Positions 14,205 through 27,545 of a DNA stretch of 64,000 bases are shown here, piece by piece. Every line of letters starts with the position of its first letter. Positions within the stretch are counted from its first letter, which is position 1. The translations under genes and the position numbers were made by a program. The stretch comes from Sorex araneus (taxonomy: Eukaryota; Chordata; Mammalia; Eulipotyphla; Soricidae), in assembly GCF_027595985.1 (NCBI RefSeq), contig NC_073304.1:48711137-48775136 (forward strand), in the 5' to 3' direction. The notes beneath the pieces were generated by a model. It was given only the letters and a program-made list of their open reading frames with translations, had not been told where the DNA came from and did no database searches.

Positions 14205-14345
14205 TGAGGCTACACAAAAGAGTGATCAGGAGCTACTCCCAGATTAATATTCAGGAATTCTCCAGGCAATGCTTGGGAGACCAAGTGGTGCTGGGCATGA
14301 ACTCCTTCTGTCTGCAAAGCATGCTCTCCTACCCTTTGAGTTAAT
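14205..14345 (-). mobile_element. Old SINE copy
   Basis: Antisense. TTCTCCAGGCAATGCTTGGG, CCAAGTGGTGCTGGGCATG and a degraded head. The first part carries an antisense-tail-like TTGTTTTGTTTTGAGG. Confidence 0.5.
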
Positions 14346-14462
14346 TCTCCCCTCCTTCCTCACCTCTGGTTTAATATTCTTAACATGTTTTAAAGATCTT
14401 TCTGAAAAAACAAAAAATTTCAGCACTTCGCATAATATAGTTGACAAAATAATCATAGAAAG

Positions 14463-14632
14463 CAGGAACTAAGTGATAGCACAGTAGATTGGGTGCTGAC
14501 CCACGTTCAATCCCTGGTACCCCATATGTTCCCCCAAGACCCATCATAGTGATTCTAGAATGGAGAGCCAAAAGTAAGTCCTGAGTATGGCTGGGTGTGG
14601 CTGAAAAATCAAAAAGAAAGAAAGAAAGAAAA
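14463..14632 (+). mobile_element. Shrew SINE with (GAAA)n tail
   Basis: Sense. AAGTGATAGCACAGTAGAT, GTTCAATCCCTGGTACCCC and GGGTGTGGCTGAAAAATC, then five GAAA repeats. Part of the tRNA-like region is deleted. Confidence 0.85.
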
Positions 14633-16319
14633 CTCACATAACACATTAGAGCTATTTTTAAAAGTGATACATGTATGAAATGTATAGATGATAAAACTCT
14701 TATAAATGTCATTAAAATATAACTTCCTAATAATAAACCAGACAATTCAGAGCTTGTATTTTTAACTACCATGCTACCATTGCAGATATTTTCCTTATGC
14801 TTCTGCTTTGTTTTACTTGACCCAGAGCATCAGCACTTCCTAGAAATAGTTTAAAGAATATGCATTCCCAGGACCATATTCTCCAGGTAGGTAAATCATA
14901 AGGGGAAAAAATGGGAGAGTTTGAAATCCAAAGTGAGAGGCATCACAATAGTTTTCAGAACCCCGAAAACAAAATAACACTGTTCATTTTCATTTTGTTA
15001 ACTTATTTGATATCCCAGGGAACTTCCTGAATTTTTCCATATGTCTAAATTTGACCCAGAGTCTGTGCAGGATGTATTTTGCAGTCAACACTCTGAAGGA
15101 CAGTTTAGTCCTTTGAAATATTTTATATCTATTTGAACTACAATATTTTTCAGTTATTCAGATGATAGTTTTTTTGAACCCCATGGTACTCTATATTGGA
15201 GTGAATGGCTTGGTGACATGGCATACAAGCATCCCAGGGGTGATACAAGGTTGTTCATTTTTCCTTTCTAAAGGAGATTTTCAAGACAGATTTGTTTCTC
15301 ACTTTTCAACTACAGTTAATGCCACACTTGAGAAAGCTTAAAACACTACTGTTTGTTGTAAATTATGTACTAGTTGCACCTAATTATAATTTTGAATACT
15401 TATTAGATCATTTAAGGAACCTCAGCCACCTTCATTATTTCTTTGTCCCTTTCAAACTCTTCCCCACAATAGCAAATTATTTTACAGCTGGCTTAAATTA
15501 CACTGAAACACATATTTAACGCTGCATGTGTGCAGAGTGCTTCAAGACACATCCTGCTTTACTGTGCTCTGAAATGCAATCATCTCTTTGGATTCATGCC
15601 CAGAGCTTCTTGGATCAGGAAATTGTTCACTTACATGCAGGAAGACAAACAAGAATGCTACCAAGACACTGAAAACATTGATAAAGAATCTTTACTTTTC
15701 CTCTTTGAATTCCAAAAGTAACATCTCAGAAGCTATATTTCACATTTCCAAAATATTCTGCAATAAAACATCCATAGGAAATTTTACCACTCTATCTTCG
15801 TTGAAATTGGTCAAAAAATTCTACTCCCAGAAGTACAAAGATCAATAATAGAGGACCTTAAAATTTTCTAAACCATTATTTTTGTTATGGTCAGTTCTCC
15901 TGCCACCATCCTGTTTCCCAACAGATTGATTCTAATGTAAACACATAGATAGTATTCTTTGTTCGTTAATGGACAAATCAAAGAGATAGTGAATCGATGA
16001 GCATATAGCACCCAGATATTCTTTATTTGGCTCTAATCCAAATGTTAGTGAATTATAAGTATTACTCTCTAGCCAATCTTTGCATTGATATTGTTTCATT
16101 ACTTCCGCAGAGGCTCCCTACTCCAAACTCCAACTGAACCCAACTGTAAAGGAAAAGTAATACAGGAAAGGGCAGGAGAACACTTGTTCTCACTGACAGC
16201 ATTGATGGAACGCATGTGTTGATACATTCCTGCTATAAGCCCCATCCCCATCCTGCAGTTACAGACATGTCTAGAGAGGTCACACCAGTGTTCAGCTGCA
16301 ATACTCTTTGCCAAGCTGT

Positions 16320-16502
16320 TTTTGGTTTTTAATTTTTGTTTGTATTTCTGGGAACATGTGCAGTATTCAGGGCTTACTCCTGGCTCTGTACCCAGGGATC
16401 ACTCCTGGAGTGACCTAAGGAAGCATTTGGAGTGGCAGAGATTGAACCGGGGTCAGCCATGTTCAAGGAGATGCCCTACTCACTATACTATCTCTCCAGC
16501 CT
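16320..16502 (-). mobile_element. Shrew SINE
   Basis: Antisense. GGGCTTACTCCTGGCTCTG, GGATCACTCCTGGAG, GAACCGGGGTCAGCC and TATCTCTCCAGCC. The last clear shrew SINE before an interval of about 8 kb without one. Confidence 0.9.
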
Positions 16503-17847
16503 TTAACCCAGCAATAGGAGCACTGCATCTGCTAAAACTGGATGAAAATTTGAAATTCTTTTAAGGAGACATTTGTCTTTCTCTAATAATCATCCTGGTT
16601 TTAGCTAGATAGAAAACTGCATCATGTACTCTGAAAATAATAATAAAACAATGTACTCTTTCTTCTCAGTCTTCACTAATCGAACATTGATAACTAAGAA
16701 ACCTCTCCATATCTAAGATTTAGCGAAGAAATAGGATGTACAGCCTTTCTGCCATCTGCAGGCATTACACAGAATACACACATGGAAAGCTGTGTGGCTA
16801 TGTTGTTCCCAGGATTTACTTTGGTTCTTCACATCTTTGAACATATCTAGAGGGCATGTAAAGAATGATGAGCTTCAGTTCATACTGTTAAAGGAAAGGT
16901 TGGAAACAAATCCTGTTTAGTCCAGAGAAGAGATTTTAAAGGGATTGGTGGCTGCCTTTAAATACTTGAAGAACAAGTTGTAGATTTTGTGTAGTCCAGT
17001 AGTACCATAGATTTCCTGGAAAGGTCTATTCAGACCAGTATAAGCAATAATGAGTACAAACTGCAGTGACTGCCCATAGGCAATGAGTTATGTGATCTAG
17101 TGGATCTCAAGGGAAATCTTAAGGATTGTTCTTCAGATGTTTTGGGCAAACTGTCTTCTCACTAAGATTCCTACAACCTAAGATCGTGTGAAGTGGCAAG
17201 GATGACCTGCAGATACTGACTAAACCCTTGAGGAAGGCCATAAAGGAAGGCTCATGTATTCTGAATAGAATCAAATGTTCTTGCTTTGGTAATTTCTTTG
17301 GTAACAAGGTAGGGGGGGAAATCTGGAGCTGCTTAGAAAAAATTACCATAGGATGCTCATATGAAGAGCATGAAAGGTCAAAGTTAGAGAAAACTCCAAT
17401 GGAATGATTAGAGAATGTGCATATGAAATCATTTGCCTTGAGAAAGGGTATGATTCAAGAGTGGTAGAAATGAAACGAAACTGGGGCATCAGTAAAGAAC
17501 TTATTCTCATATAAAAAAATAAAAAGAAGAAGAATAGCTACTTTCAACTCTTACTCCACTGAGTGGTGTCATCACTGACTCTAAACTCTTCCTTTTGGTG
17601 CTGAGAATAGAAAGGTAAGTACAATTCTTGATGAGAGTTGATATGCTCTCCAAAGTCTGGATCCATTACACGTCTCTTCACTGGTTTTAGCATGGTTATT
17701 TGAAGGTTCAGTAGACTCCGAAATTTATTTCGCTTTCTGTATTTGTTCTCTTAATTTGTAAAGCAATTGTATTTTCAATTAATGAATAGTTACCAACAGG
17801 TAATAAAACAAAGTTCCAAACAAATTCTTGAAAATGAAAACCTTTTT

Positions 17848-17957
17848 CAACATAAATATAGCTATAAATACCTATTTTTCCTAAAAGAAACTCATTTCAG
17901 TTAGGCAGGGTTGTGTTGTTAGATTTTTTCCCCCATTAAACTAAAAGATTAATTTCT
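17848..17957 (+). repeat. Diverged direct repeat, copy 1
   Basis: CATAAATATAGCTATAAATA, then CTATTTTTCCTAAAAGA, GGTTGTGTTGTTAGATTTT and CATTAAACTAAAA. It matches 18766-18877 in the same order and orientation. Confidence 0.75.
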
Positions 17958-18765
17958 CTGTGATGTAATTCTAACAAAAATAATTTCTGATTTATCACTT
18001 CTGAGCAAAGTAATAGTCACACATGACTAGTCATCCAAATCACATGAAGTTTAGAAGAAAATGTTGAATGTATTCTTACGGGAAATATAAAGCCTTAAGT
18101 TCATAAATAGCAATTTATTTTCTCTGAGATGTGGTTTATACTTTTTTTAAGCAATAAATTTTCCTTAAGAAGAGTCTAAATCTTGAAAAGCTAGCTTTAA
18201 TATTGTAAATTCTGAAATGAAAATAAGGCCGACTCTTTGCAGTATATTTAACCACTCTGATGTCTTTTTCTGAACTTTCAACTAGGATCATATTTTACAC
18301 ACATGGATTGCAGTTGTTTTTTCTTGAACATCCCCCCAAATGCCATTTTGATAGCATAAGGGTCTATCCATGACAGAGGAACATGCTAAAAGATTCAAAT
18401 AAAAAAAATATCCCCAGGAACACTCTCTAGCCATCAAAACAAAATTTCTTTTTACAATGAGAAGAAAGTTCCTTGGCTGGTTTTGGATATAAGATATTAC
18501 TAAATCATAACATTTGTATATTTCTTCAACCATTTTTCTCAAACTGAGTTCTATGAAGTACCCAACTAGGTAAAAAAAAAAGCCACACCTTTCTGATCAG
18601 ACCACCTTGATGTAACATCAAACCAGTTTTTGTTTGACAAAAAAGAAAGCAACATTAGAAGAGATTTAAAGAAACTACTCACAAGCCTATCTAAAACAAG
18701 AGAAAGTAACTAATGAGTCTTTACACTTTTTATCATATTATATATCTGGAAATCTTTTTAAATTT

Positions 18766-18877
18766 CAATATAAATATAGCTATAAATACTTATTTTTCCT
18801 AAAAGACACCAAGTTTAGTTGGACAGGGGTTGTGTTGTTAGATTTAATTTTTTCCATTAAACTAAAACATTATTTCC
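18766..18877 (+). repeat. Diverged direct repeat, copy 2
   Basis: Same ordered blocks as copy 1 about 920 bp upstream, with substitutions and short indels. It is either a local duplication in the intron or two copies of an unrecognised repeat. Confidence 0.75.
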
Positions 18878-19593
18878 TACTAGCTATGAAAGTCTTTTTT
18901 TCCTACTAAAAAAGGAGACATTTTGCCATCAGTGTACCTCCCCACTAGCCACCATGTCTATTATTAAAGAATCAGAAATGTTGAGTGGTATCCCTAGATT
19001 GTGATAAAATTTAGAAACATAGATAAGATTTTTGGCAGGATAATTTATTCAGCCTATTTTCATTTAAAAAGGAATATATATATATATTGTTTAGATATGG
19101 GGAAAAAGGAAAAATATGGAAAATCAGCAAAGTTTTTTTAGAAATTGTCTCCTACATAGAAATAGCTAAAAGGCTCTTGTGATACAGATAATAACTTCTA
19201 AGATAGTAGAAGAAGGTGCAAAAAAGTATAATCATTTCTTGGTCATCAAGGTATAAAATTTATCTCCGAGGTTTAAACAGAACTCTAAAAATACTTCACT
19301 TAATTAAAAGAAAATCTTTATTTTTCTGCCACTAAAATTGGACTGAGGGGCAAGGGGTGGGGGCGGGCACTGGGAGGAGGGATGGAAGCAGGTCTCTGAG
19401 ATACTAGAGTTGTCCCATGGTTTGTGGTTCTGACCTGCTAAGAAAGCCCTCCCAGCACCATGCTACAGGGCCCATGACACCATTAGAAAGGGTGAGGCTC
19501 TTTGCCTAAGCATCCCTCAGGCAGTGTTGGGGGGACCGCACCTGGGGAGGCAGCAGATGTCTGATGTCTAGTTTGCATTGATCTTACATTTAG

Positions 19594-19782
19594 ACACAGA
19601 CTCAGAAGAACAGACACCCCCTTTTCCAGTGCCTTCGGAAAGATTGCCGCTGCGTAGAATGAGTCCTTTCTCCTCCACCCTTAATCTACAACCCAGCTTT
19701 CCCGGGAGATCCTACTTTGATTTGAGATCCTCACCCCACCAGCTGAGCTTGCATTCCTCTTTACAGTCTCTCAATGCACCGG
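19594..19782 (+). CDS. TRIM9: TRIM9 cassette exon of 189 nt (Ser/Pro-rich linker)
   Basis: Exon between acceptor CTTACATTTAG and donor CCG-G|GTGAGC. The G carried from the FN3 exon plus AC forms Asp, and the frame is open for exactly 63 codons. It begins D-T-D-S-E-E-Q-T-P-P-F-P, continues through R-R-M-S-P-F-S-S-T-L-N and ends L-Q-S-L-N-A-P. The exon is symmetric (phase 1-1), so skipping keeps the frame. The product is Ser/Pro/Leu-rich and probably disordered, a linker between FN3 and SPRY with possible S-P phosphorylation sites. I recall a very similar insert in the long mouse TRIM9 isoform that is absent from the 710-residue human form, which supports alternative use. Confidence 0.88.
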
Positions 19783-19814
19783 GTGAGCTGAGCACCTCTG
19801 ACCTTTCCTCTTGA
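19783..19814 (+). CDS. TRIM9: Possible alternative TRIM9 C-terminus by reading through the cassette donor
   Basis: Ignoring the donor at 19783 extends the frame by G-E-L-S-T-S-D-L-S-S to a TGA at 19812-19814. Downstream sequence resembles a 3' UTR and ends in AATAAA at 20902. This mirrors the read-through at 4017 but has no remembered isoform behind it, so it is only an inference. Confidence 0.3.
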
Positions 19815-22216
19815 TCTTTGTGCCTCATAGGCATCTCTGAAATACCTGTTTTGTTCTTGCCATTCTTGTACGTTGGAGAGGGCCATGGGCTCATCTGTGT
19901 CTGTTACCTGCTTCCAGTATGAGGAGCATTTGGATGATGGAGCTTTGTGGCGTTCTTGTTTGTATGGTGTGAAGACCAACCATTGAGCTGTGGTCATTGT
20001 TTAATGGCATTGGAAAGTGATCAGTGAAGTTGTTTTCTTTTTTTGCACAAGCTGGTAGCACCATGGATGACACTCTCTGTCATCACATGCAGTGGCACCA
20101 CACAGCACGGGTGCTTGGCTGAGTGGAGGGGGTGGCCTATGTTTGGAGGTTTGCAATCCTGCTGTATCCAGGAAACCAGCAGTGTCTGGAAGACTGGATC
20201 AGTGCATCCAGCCTAAAGTGGTCTGATTAAACATAGACTCAAGAGATCTTTATTTTAAAAATAAAATCAAAACACACGCGCAGCAGAATGCATCCTACAA
20301 AGCAGACAAATCAAAGCGGAAGTGAAAGCATTTTCTACAAAAGCCTGTGCTCACTGGTAGGACAGTTGTGCTCATGGCTGATTTTTCTTTCCAAGCCAGG
20401 AGGGTCGCAGGAGTACCAGTAGTTGAATTAGAACCCCATATTAATGCCCAAAGTCTGGTCTCCTGCAGTTTTCCCACAGTCTAGTGGATGATGACAGGCT
20501 GATTTCAGGGAATTGAACCCGAGTTAGTGTGCAGAGAACTCTGTCTGGCCCATAGAATTTTAAAAGATCTGAGATGCAAACCTGTTTGATCTCTTCAGGA
20601 CTATATTGTAATCATGGATACATATGGCTCACATTTCACATTCCATAGGTTTCTTTGGTATTTTATTTTCTTCTTTTTGCTCATCCCACATTCTGGAATG
20701 AAGACGGCCACAGCATGACAGTGCAAAAAGGATGCAGGAACTTCAAACTCTTGTTAAAATGGCATTTTTCTTTGTGCTTTTACGTTTCTTATTGTTTTCT
20801 TGTGCACTATGAGCTTTCGAACATGCTTTGTTATGGAACTCTTTTTTCTGTGTCTAATGTACTAAAAATTGTTACAGTCTTTGTAATGTATATTGTCTCA
20901 AAATAAAATGAAATGTGGGCTTGGGGATATTTGATGACTGTGTTTGACAGTATTGTTCTAGTTGTATCACTGAATCTATAAATGTAAAGTGGTGTGTTTA
21001 AAATAGTGTAAAAATGTTTCAGAAAACATGTTTGGAAACAAATTTGCACCAGGCATGATTCATTAAAAAAAAAAAAGTAAAAGCCCTATTCATATTTTAG
21101 AAATGTATTTTCAATACTGGATATAATATTCCATTTATAGACTCCATATATTTCATATTCGTTGCACTCTAACCATCAATGGGAATTGAAGTGATAATTG
21201 GTAGAAGTTAAATAGAAAAATCAGTCATTAGTTGAGAAATGATTCTTCTACATGTGAATTATTTCGTGCTTCAATTAATATTCAGGTCATACTTTTTAAG
21301 TTTTGGTTTTACTTCAATCATTAGTCCTTTGTATCAAGTTACTGTTTCAATTCTTCTGAAAATATTTTTAATTGATGTATTATCCTTTGGTTGTTTTAAC
21401 AATGAATAGATAAGAGCCTTGCTGAGTTGCAAAAACTTACCAATTCTCCTCCTCCTCCATGTTTATCAAGAATGCCTTTTCCAGATAAGTCCCATGGGAC
21501 ATTATATTTCATATACCTTAGCACATTTTAAGCCTGGACTGTTTCCTTTACCCCAGTGCATCATTGCATGGGTTAAGTAGGAGTATCCAAACCTTCAAAA
21601 GACTGGGGAAAAAGTCCCATTGCTGATGTTAATCTCCCTGAACCTTCTGCTACCCTACCATCCACCACCCTTCTCTAAGGTGAAAAGCACTCATGTAGGA
21701 CAATGATCTAAAGTAATTTGGGGGTTACTAACTATAACTTATTATTAATTCAGGTGTATTTATTATTATTATATGCATAGTTATCTGTGTATCATTTAAC
21801 TTGGGACCAAATCACAACAAAAAAGCCTGTTGGCATAACCAGAGTTAGAAGTGCATAGAATAGTGATGTAGAATGGAGTTTTACCAAGATCCAGTGATTG
21901 CTACATGTCAATTGGATCAATTATCATTTTAAAATTGCAACCTTTCTCAATGGGAAAACTTTCTGGGAAAGATTGAACTTAGAAAATGATGAAAATTTTA
22001 AGTCTAGAGGTTAGAATTAATTGAAGAAGGATTATTAAATTGCAAGAGCAGAGAAGTAAATTTTACCAGAAAAGTAAACTGACATGATCAGGGCTTTGTT
22101 TTTTCATGGATCAGGCTTCTGGTGATTATATTTAGTTGGTGTTTTTACATGTATAAAAATAATTTTTATCCCCCAGTCATTGTTTCATAGCTTTGATGTG
22201 TAGTATCTCTTTATAG
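19815..22216 (+). other. TRIM9: TRIM9 intron between the 189-nt and 42-nt cassettes
   Basis: AT-rich, with no clear SINE or L1. A possible 3'-UTR-like end occurs at 20655-20907 and an A12 run at 21064-21075. The scarcity of repeats beside three alternative exons suggests retained splicing-control sequence. Confidence 0.7.
20902..20907 (+). promoter_or_regulatory. Candidate intronic poly(A) signal
   Basis: AATAAA in TCTCAAAATAAAATG, preceded by T-rich sequence with TGTAATGTATATTG and followed by G/T-rich sequence (GTGGGCTTGGGG, TGTGTTTG). It could end a transcript that reads through the 189-nt exon. Confidence 0.35.
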
Positions 22217-22258
22217 GATGCAATTTTGAGACACAATCTGCACCATACTCTCAATTAG
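22217..22258 (+). CDS. TRIM9: TRIM9 cassette exon of 42 nt followed by a GC donor
   Basis: Acceptor CTCTTTATAG, then 42 bp. GA completes Gly after the previous G, and 13 codons (C-N-F-E-T-Q-S-A-P-Y-S-Q-L) plus one G follow. The exon is symmetric, phase 1-1. I recall the same segment, with Ser for Pro, in long mouse TRIM9 between the Ser/Pro-rich insert and the SPRY domain, directly before V-D-I-K-K-L-L-A, and the next exon here encodes exactly that. The donor must lie after TTAG to keep this order, which gives AG|GCAAGT: a GC-AG intron with otherwise perfect donor consensus. No GT near this point would keep the frame. Confidence 0.87.
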   Translation, partial: DAILRHNLHHTLN

Positions 22259-22264
22259 GCAAGT
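22259..22264 (+). promoter_or_regulatory. Non-canonical GC splice donor
   Basis: Exon end AG followed by GCAAGT. GC-AG introns are a known minor class processed by the major spliceosome, and their donors otherwise match consensus closely, as here. They are enriched at alternatively spliced exons. Confidence 0.8.
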
Positions 22265-22669
22265 ATACCTACTGTAATCGTTATCTTTGACTGTGTGATT
22301 GGTATGCTCGATTTCCTTCACAAAATAAATGGCAGCAATTTATTTTATGTCAATAAACTTGTCTATTTGTCATTCAAACCCCACTATAATAGTTTCTGAA
22401 ATTCTTAGAAAACTGAAAAACACACCTGTACGTTTCAATTGTGTACCACAAAGATGAATTGTCCCCCAATTTCCTTATACATCCATGCAAAGCACTCTTT
22501 ATGGGTCGTCAATAGAGGTACCAATACAGCTAATTGCTGTAGTGTATATGGCACTTTAAATTGAGCCCCTTTTTGATATTCGTCAATGCAACGAGACATT
22601 TTTTTCTTATCAATGTCAATTTTGCTTCCTATTTCTTTCTCTTATGCCTTTCACTTGGAATGACAACAG

Positions 22670-22693
22670 TTGACATTAAAAAGCTGTTGGCAG
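22670..22693 (+). CDS. TRIM9: TRIM9 microexon of 24 nt
   Basis: Acceptor TGACAACAG, then 24 bp, then donor G|GTATGG. With the carried G it reads V-D-I-K-K-L-L-A and leaves one G, which pairs with TG of the SPRY exon to give the Val of V-A-W-F-A-F. Symmetric phase 1-1 and only eight codons long, it fits the class of neuronal microexons. Two TGC triplets in a pyrimidine-rich stretch (22623-22625 and 22645-22647) lie 20-45 nt upstream of the acceptor, where the neural splicing factor SRRM4 typically acts. The peptide matches my memory of long mouse TRIM9 residue for residue; tissue regulation is inferred. Confidence 0.87.
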
Positions 22694-23991
<1,298 letters not shown>

Positions 23992-24629
23992 TAGTTTTGT
24001 TTTTTGCATTCAGTCAAGAGGCATGAACTAGGACACCCCCCCACCACCATGCTTTTCTATTATAGAGAAACATTCCAGGGTTCTGAAACCCATACAACTG
24101 ACCAGAAAAAAAAAGTTTGGACAAGTTACTTTGGGTTTGGTTTTGTTTTTGAGTCTCTGTTTCCAGAGTCTCCAAATAGGAATAATATTTGTCCATGCTG
24201 GGTGGTCCTCAAAATTAAATGAGAAATGCAAGAATGCCTAACATCAGAGGCACCAGAAAGGAGGAGCAGTTGTCTTGTTACTATGACTATTATCACTACC
24301 ACTACTCAGAATGGAAGGCACTATTAAGCTATATCTTATGGATATCAATTTGCATAGCTTTGTACTTGAAGGATTTTCTTATTCTTGGTCAAATTCGGCA
24401 TGCCTCATTTCCTAGCCAAAAGAACATAGTCATCTCCAAAGTTTTCTTCTACCACGAAACCGAGACAATTTTACCCACATCTGTGCTAGACTTTATTTTT
24501 CATTTGATTTATGCTTTTACTTTCTTCCTCAAATTTCCAAAGTAGAGAAGTATTTTTCACAGACATGGTTCACTTTATTCTTGACATCCCCAAGATTCTC
24601 ATTGGTGTCTCTGAAAAAGAAAAACAAAA

Positions 24630-24845
24630 GGGTCTAGGGGTTAATTCAAAGTGCTTGTCTGGCATGTGTGAGGCCCTCATTGGACCCCCAGCACTGTATA
24701 ACCCCACCTCCAAAACTGTTACCTATGACTTTGGTGGCCCCCAGGATCTTTGGCCCAAATTGAATCCGAGGGCTGAGCATGGAACCTGCAGCTCAGGGCC
24801 CAGCATCACAGAGAACAGCCTATGGGTCCCTGGAACACTGCTGGG
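24630..24845 (+). mobile_element. Old SINE copy
   Basis: Sense. GTGCTTGTCTGGCATGTGTG, GGACCCCCAGCACTG and a later GGCTGAGCATGG...GAACACTGCTGGGG. Heavily diverged. Confidence 0.5.
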
Positions 24846-25880
24846 GAAACCCCTATTTTTAGTAGGGATAGTCAGATCCAAAGGAAAAGAAGTCAGGTAG
24901 TGGCAGGAAAGGGGCACCCCCTTTAACCCATCACTGCCCCATCACTAGCCAAGAGGCTCTTCAGGCTTTCGTTCCCTATGCCCTTTGTTTTTTGCACTGT
25001 ATTCCACGTCACCATGCAGATGAGGATTAGGACCTGACACCTGAAGTGAGCACTAGTTTCAACCTGCTAGCAGCCCGACATCCTCTGGGACTTACAGTTG
25101 GGGAAAATCCACTGTCACTAGGTTTCCGATGCCCACACCCAGGTACCACACTTACTTTTTCCTCTCAGGCTCTTTATTTGGGTACAGAGGAGTAAAGGAT
25201 AACATAAGTGCCACACTAGGTAGAGAAACACATTCTGAACACGCCTGCTTTGCATGCAAACTGCATGTCACGCTGTCCCTGTTGAAACTGTGAGTTAACA
25301 AGTTGCCATCTGAAACGAAGCAGCTGTGTCTGTGCTGTGCATGTTGGGCTTGGGGTGGTGGGGGGGGCAGGGGAACCACGCTGAACTCTCTTTGCTCTGC
25401 TGAGATGAGGTTCAGTACTGCTGGAAGACAAAGAGGGGCAGAAGCACAGATCTTAGCCTCCATGCCCGACTGAGTTTGTGAAATTATCCACTGCAATCAA
25501 TGTATGACACGATTCTCTGTGTGGTTCCATTTGAATGCAGGTGCTTTAAAATCACTCCTGCTCCTACAGTAGAATCACTTCCCTTTACAGGGGAGACTCT
25601 TCTTCACTGTTGTCATTTTACAGAGAATCCCCAACTTCTTGACTCAAGCTCAGTGGACCCCCAATTACCATTTTTCTGGAATGAGTTTTTCTTTTTGTTG
25701 GCATAAATTTCCAAGCCACATTTTCCTGAATATATTTCCATTTTAGCTTAGGTGTTACTTAATATTCACCTTCAAATGAGGTCATTTTAGATTGAATGAT
25801 ATTGAATTCATACCATTTGTGCAAAACCAGCACAGTAGATGTAGGCAGAGGTCCAATAGTCCAAAATCAACCTTTTTCTC

Positions 25881-25907
25881 ATTATTATTATTATTATTAT
25901 TATTATT
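25881..25907. repeat. (ATT)n microsatellite
   Basis: Nine ATT units at the tail side of the antisense SINE that follows. Confidence 0.9.
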
Positions 25908-26047
25908 TGGCTTGGGGACCACCCCGGCAGGTCTCAGAGCTTATTCCTGGCTCTTCACCCAGGGATCATTCCTGGCAGGCCTGGGGACTATATTGGGTGC
26001 TGGGGATCGAACACAGATCAGCTAAGGCAACTATTGCTCCAGCCCCA
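25908..26047 (-). mobile_element. Shrew SINE
   Basis: Antisense. GGATCATTCCTGGCAGGCC, GGGTGCTGGGGATCGAAC and ACTATTGCTCCAGCCCC. Confidence 0.85.
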
Positions 26048-26239
26048 TTTTTATGTCTTTAATGTTCTTTTTTCTACTTTTGGAGTTCAGTAGAAACCCC
26101 TGTGAACAATCTCACTCTCAGCAACAGCAGAGCAGTGTGGTTAAACTTGTACCTCTCAACATGGGGCAGTACTGTCCCCTCACCCCCCAGGGACTGAAAA
26201 TTGATTTGGGCAGGGGTGGAAAAGAGCAAAAACTCTTAC

Positions 26240-26241
26240 TC

Positions 26242-26275
<34 letters not shown>

Positions 26276-26315
26276 GTATGTATACATATATCTTCATACA
26301 TGTGTATATATGTAT
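26240..26315. repeat. (TA)n/(TATG)n low-complexity repeat
   Basis: Alternating TA, CATATA and TATG units. Confidence 0.9.
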
Positions 26316-26512
26316 CATAGCACAGATATACCTACAACCACATAAAGAGATATTTAGTATATCTGTGATATTAGAATGTTGTGTATGGGGAAAATCTGTT
26401 TCAAACAGTTTCTGGGGTGGGAGTTGTGGGGAGACAATCATCTTGATTGGGTTTAGAAACCTGGTTTTACCGTGCATAAGGAGGAGCTGCAAAACTAATA
26501 ACAGGCCAGTGA

Positions 26513-27482
<970 letters not shown>

Positions 27483-27545
27483 GTCACGCTCCACACGGGG
27501 CTCCCGGTCCCAGACTTCTACTCCAGCAGAGCGTCCATAGCCTAA
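27483..27545 (+). CDS. TRIM9: TRIM9 terminal coding exon
   Basis: Acceptor CCTTCACTGCAG, then 20 codons V-T-L-H-T-G-L-P-V-P-D-F-Y-S-S-R-A-S-I-A and TAA at 27543-27545. This is the C-terminal strand of SPRY and the exact end of TRIM9 as I recall it, so the long isoform terminates here. The exon continues into the 3' UTR. Confidence 0.97.
   Translation, partial: VTLHTGLPVPDFYSSRASIA

Noticed and set aside
17580-17625. Extra TRIM9 exon suggested by a strong donor GAAAG|GTAAGT
   Set aside because: In the phase required by the neighbouring exons, the sequence before it contains TGA and TAG stops.
20490-20552. Antisense SINE fragment (GGGAATTGAACCCGAGTTAG)
   Set aside because: Only about 25 bp resemble the SINE head; too short to call. 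If real, it would slightly weaken the SINE-poor interval.
24723-24900. Open frame of 129 codons at 24511-24900
   Set aside because: It overlaps an old SINE and has no similarity I recognise.
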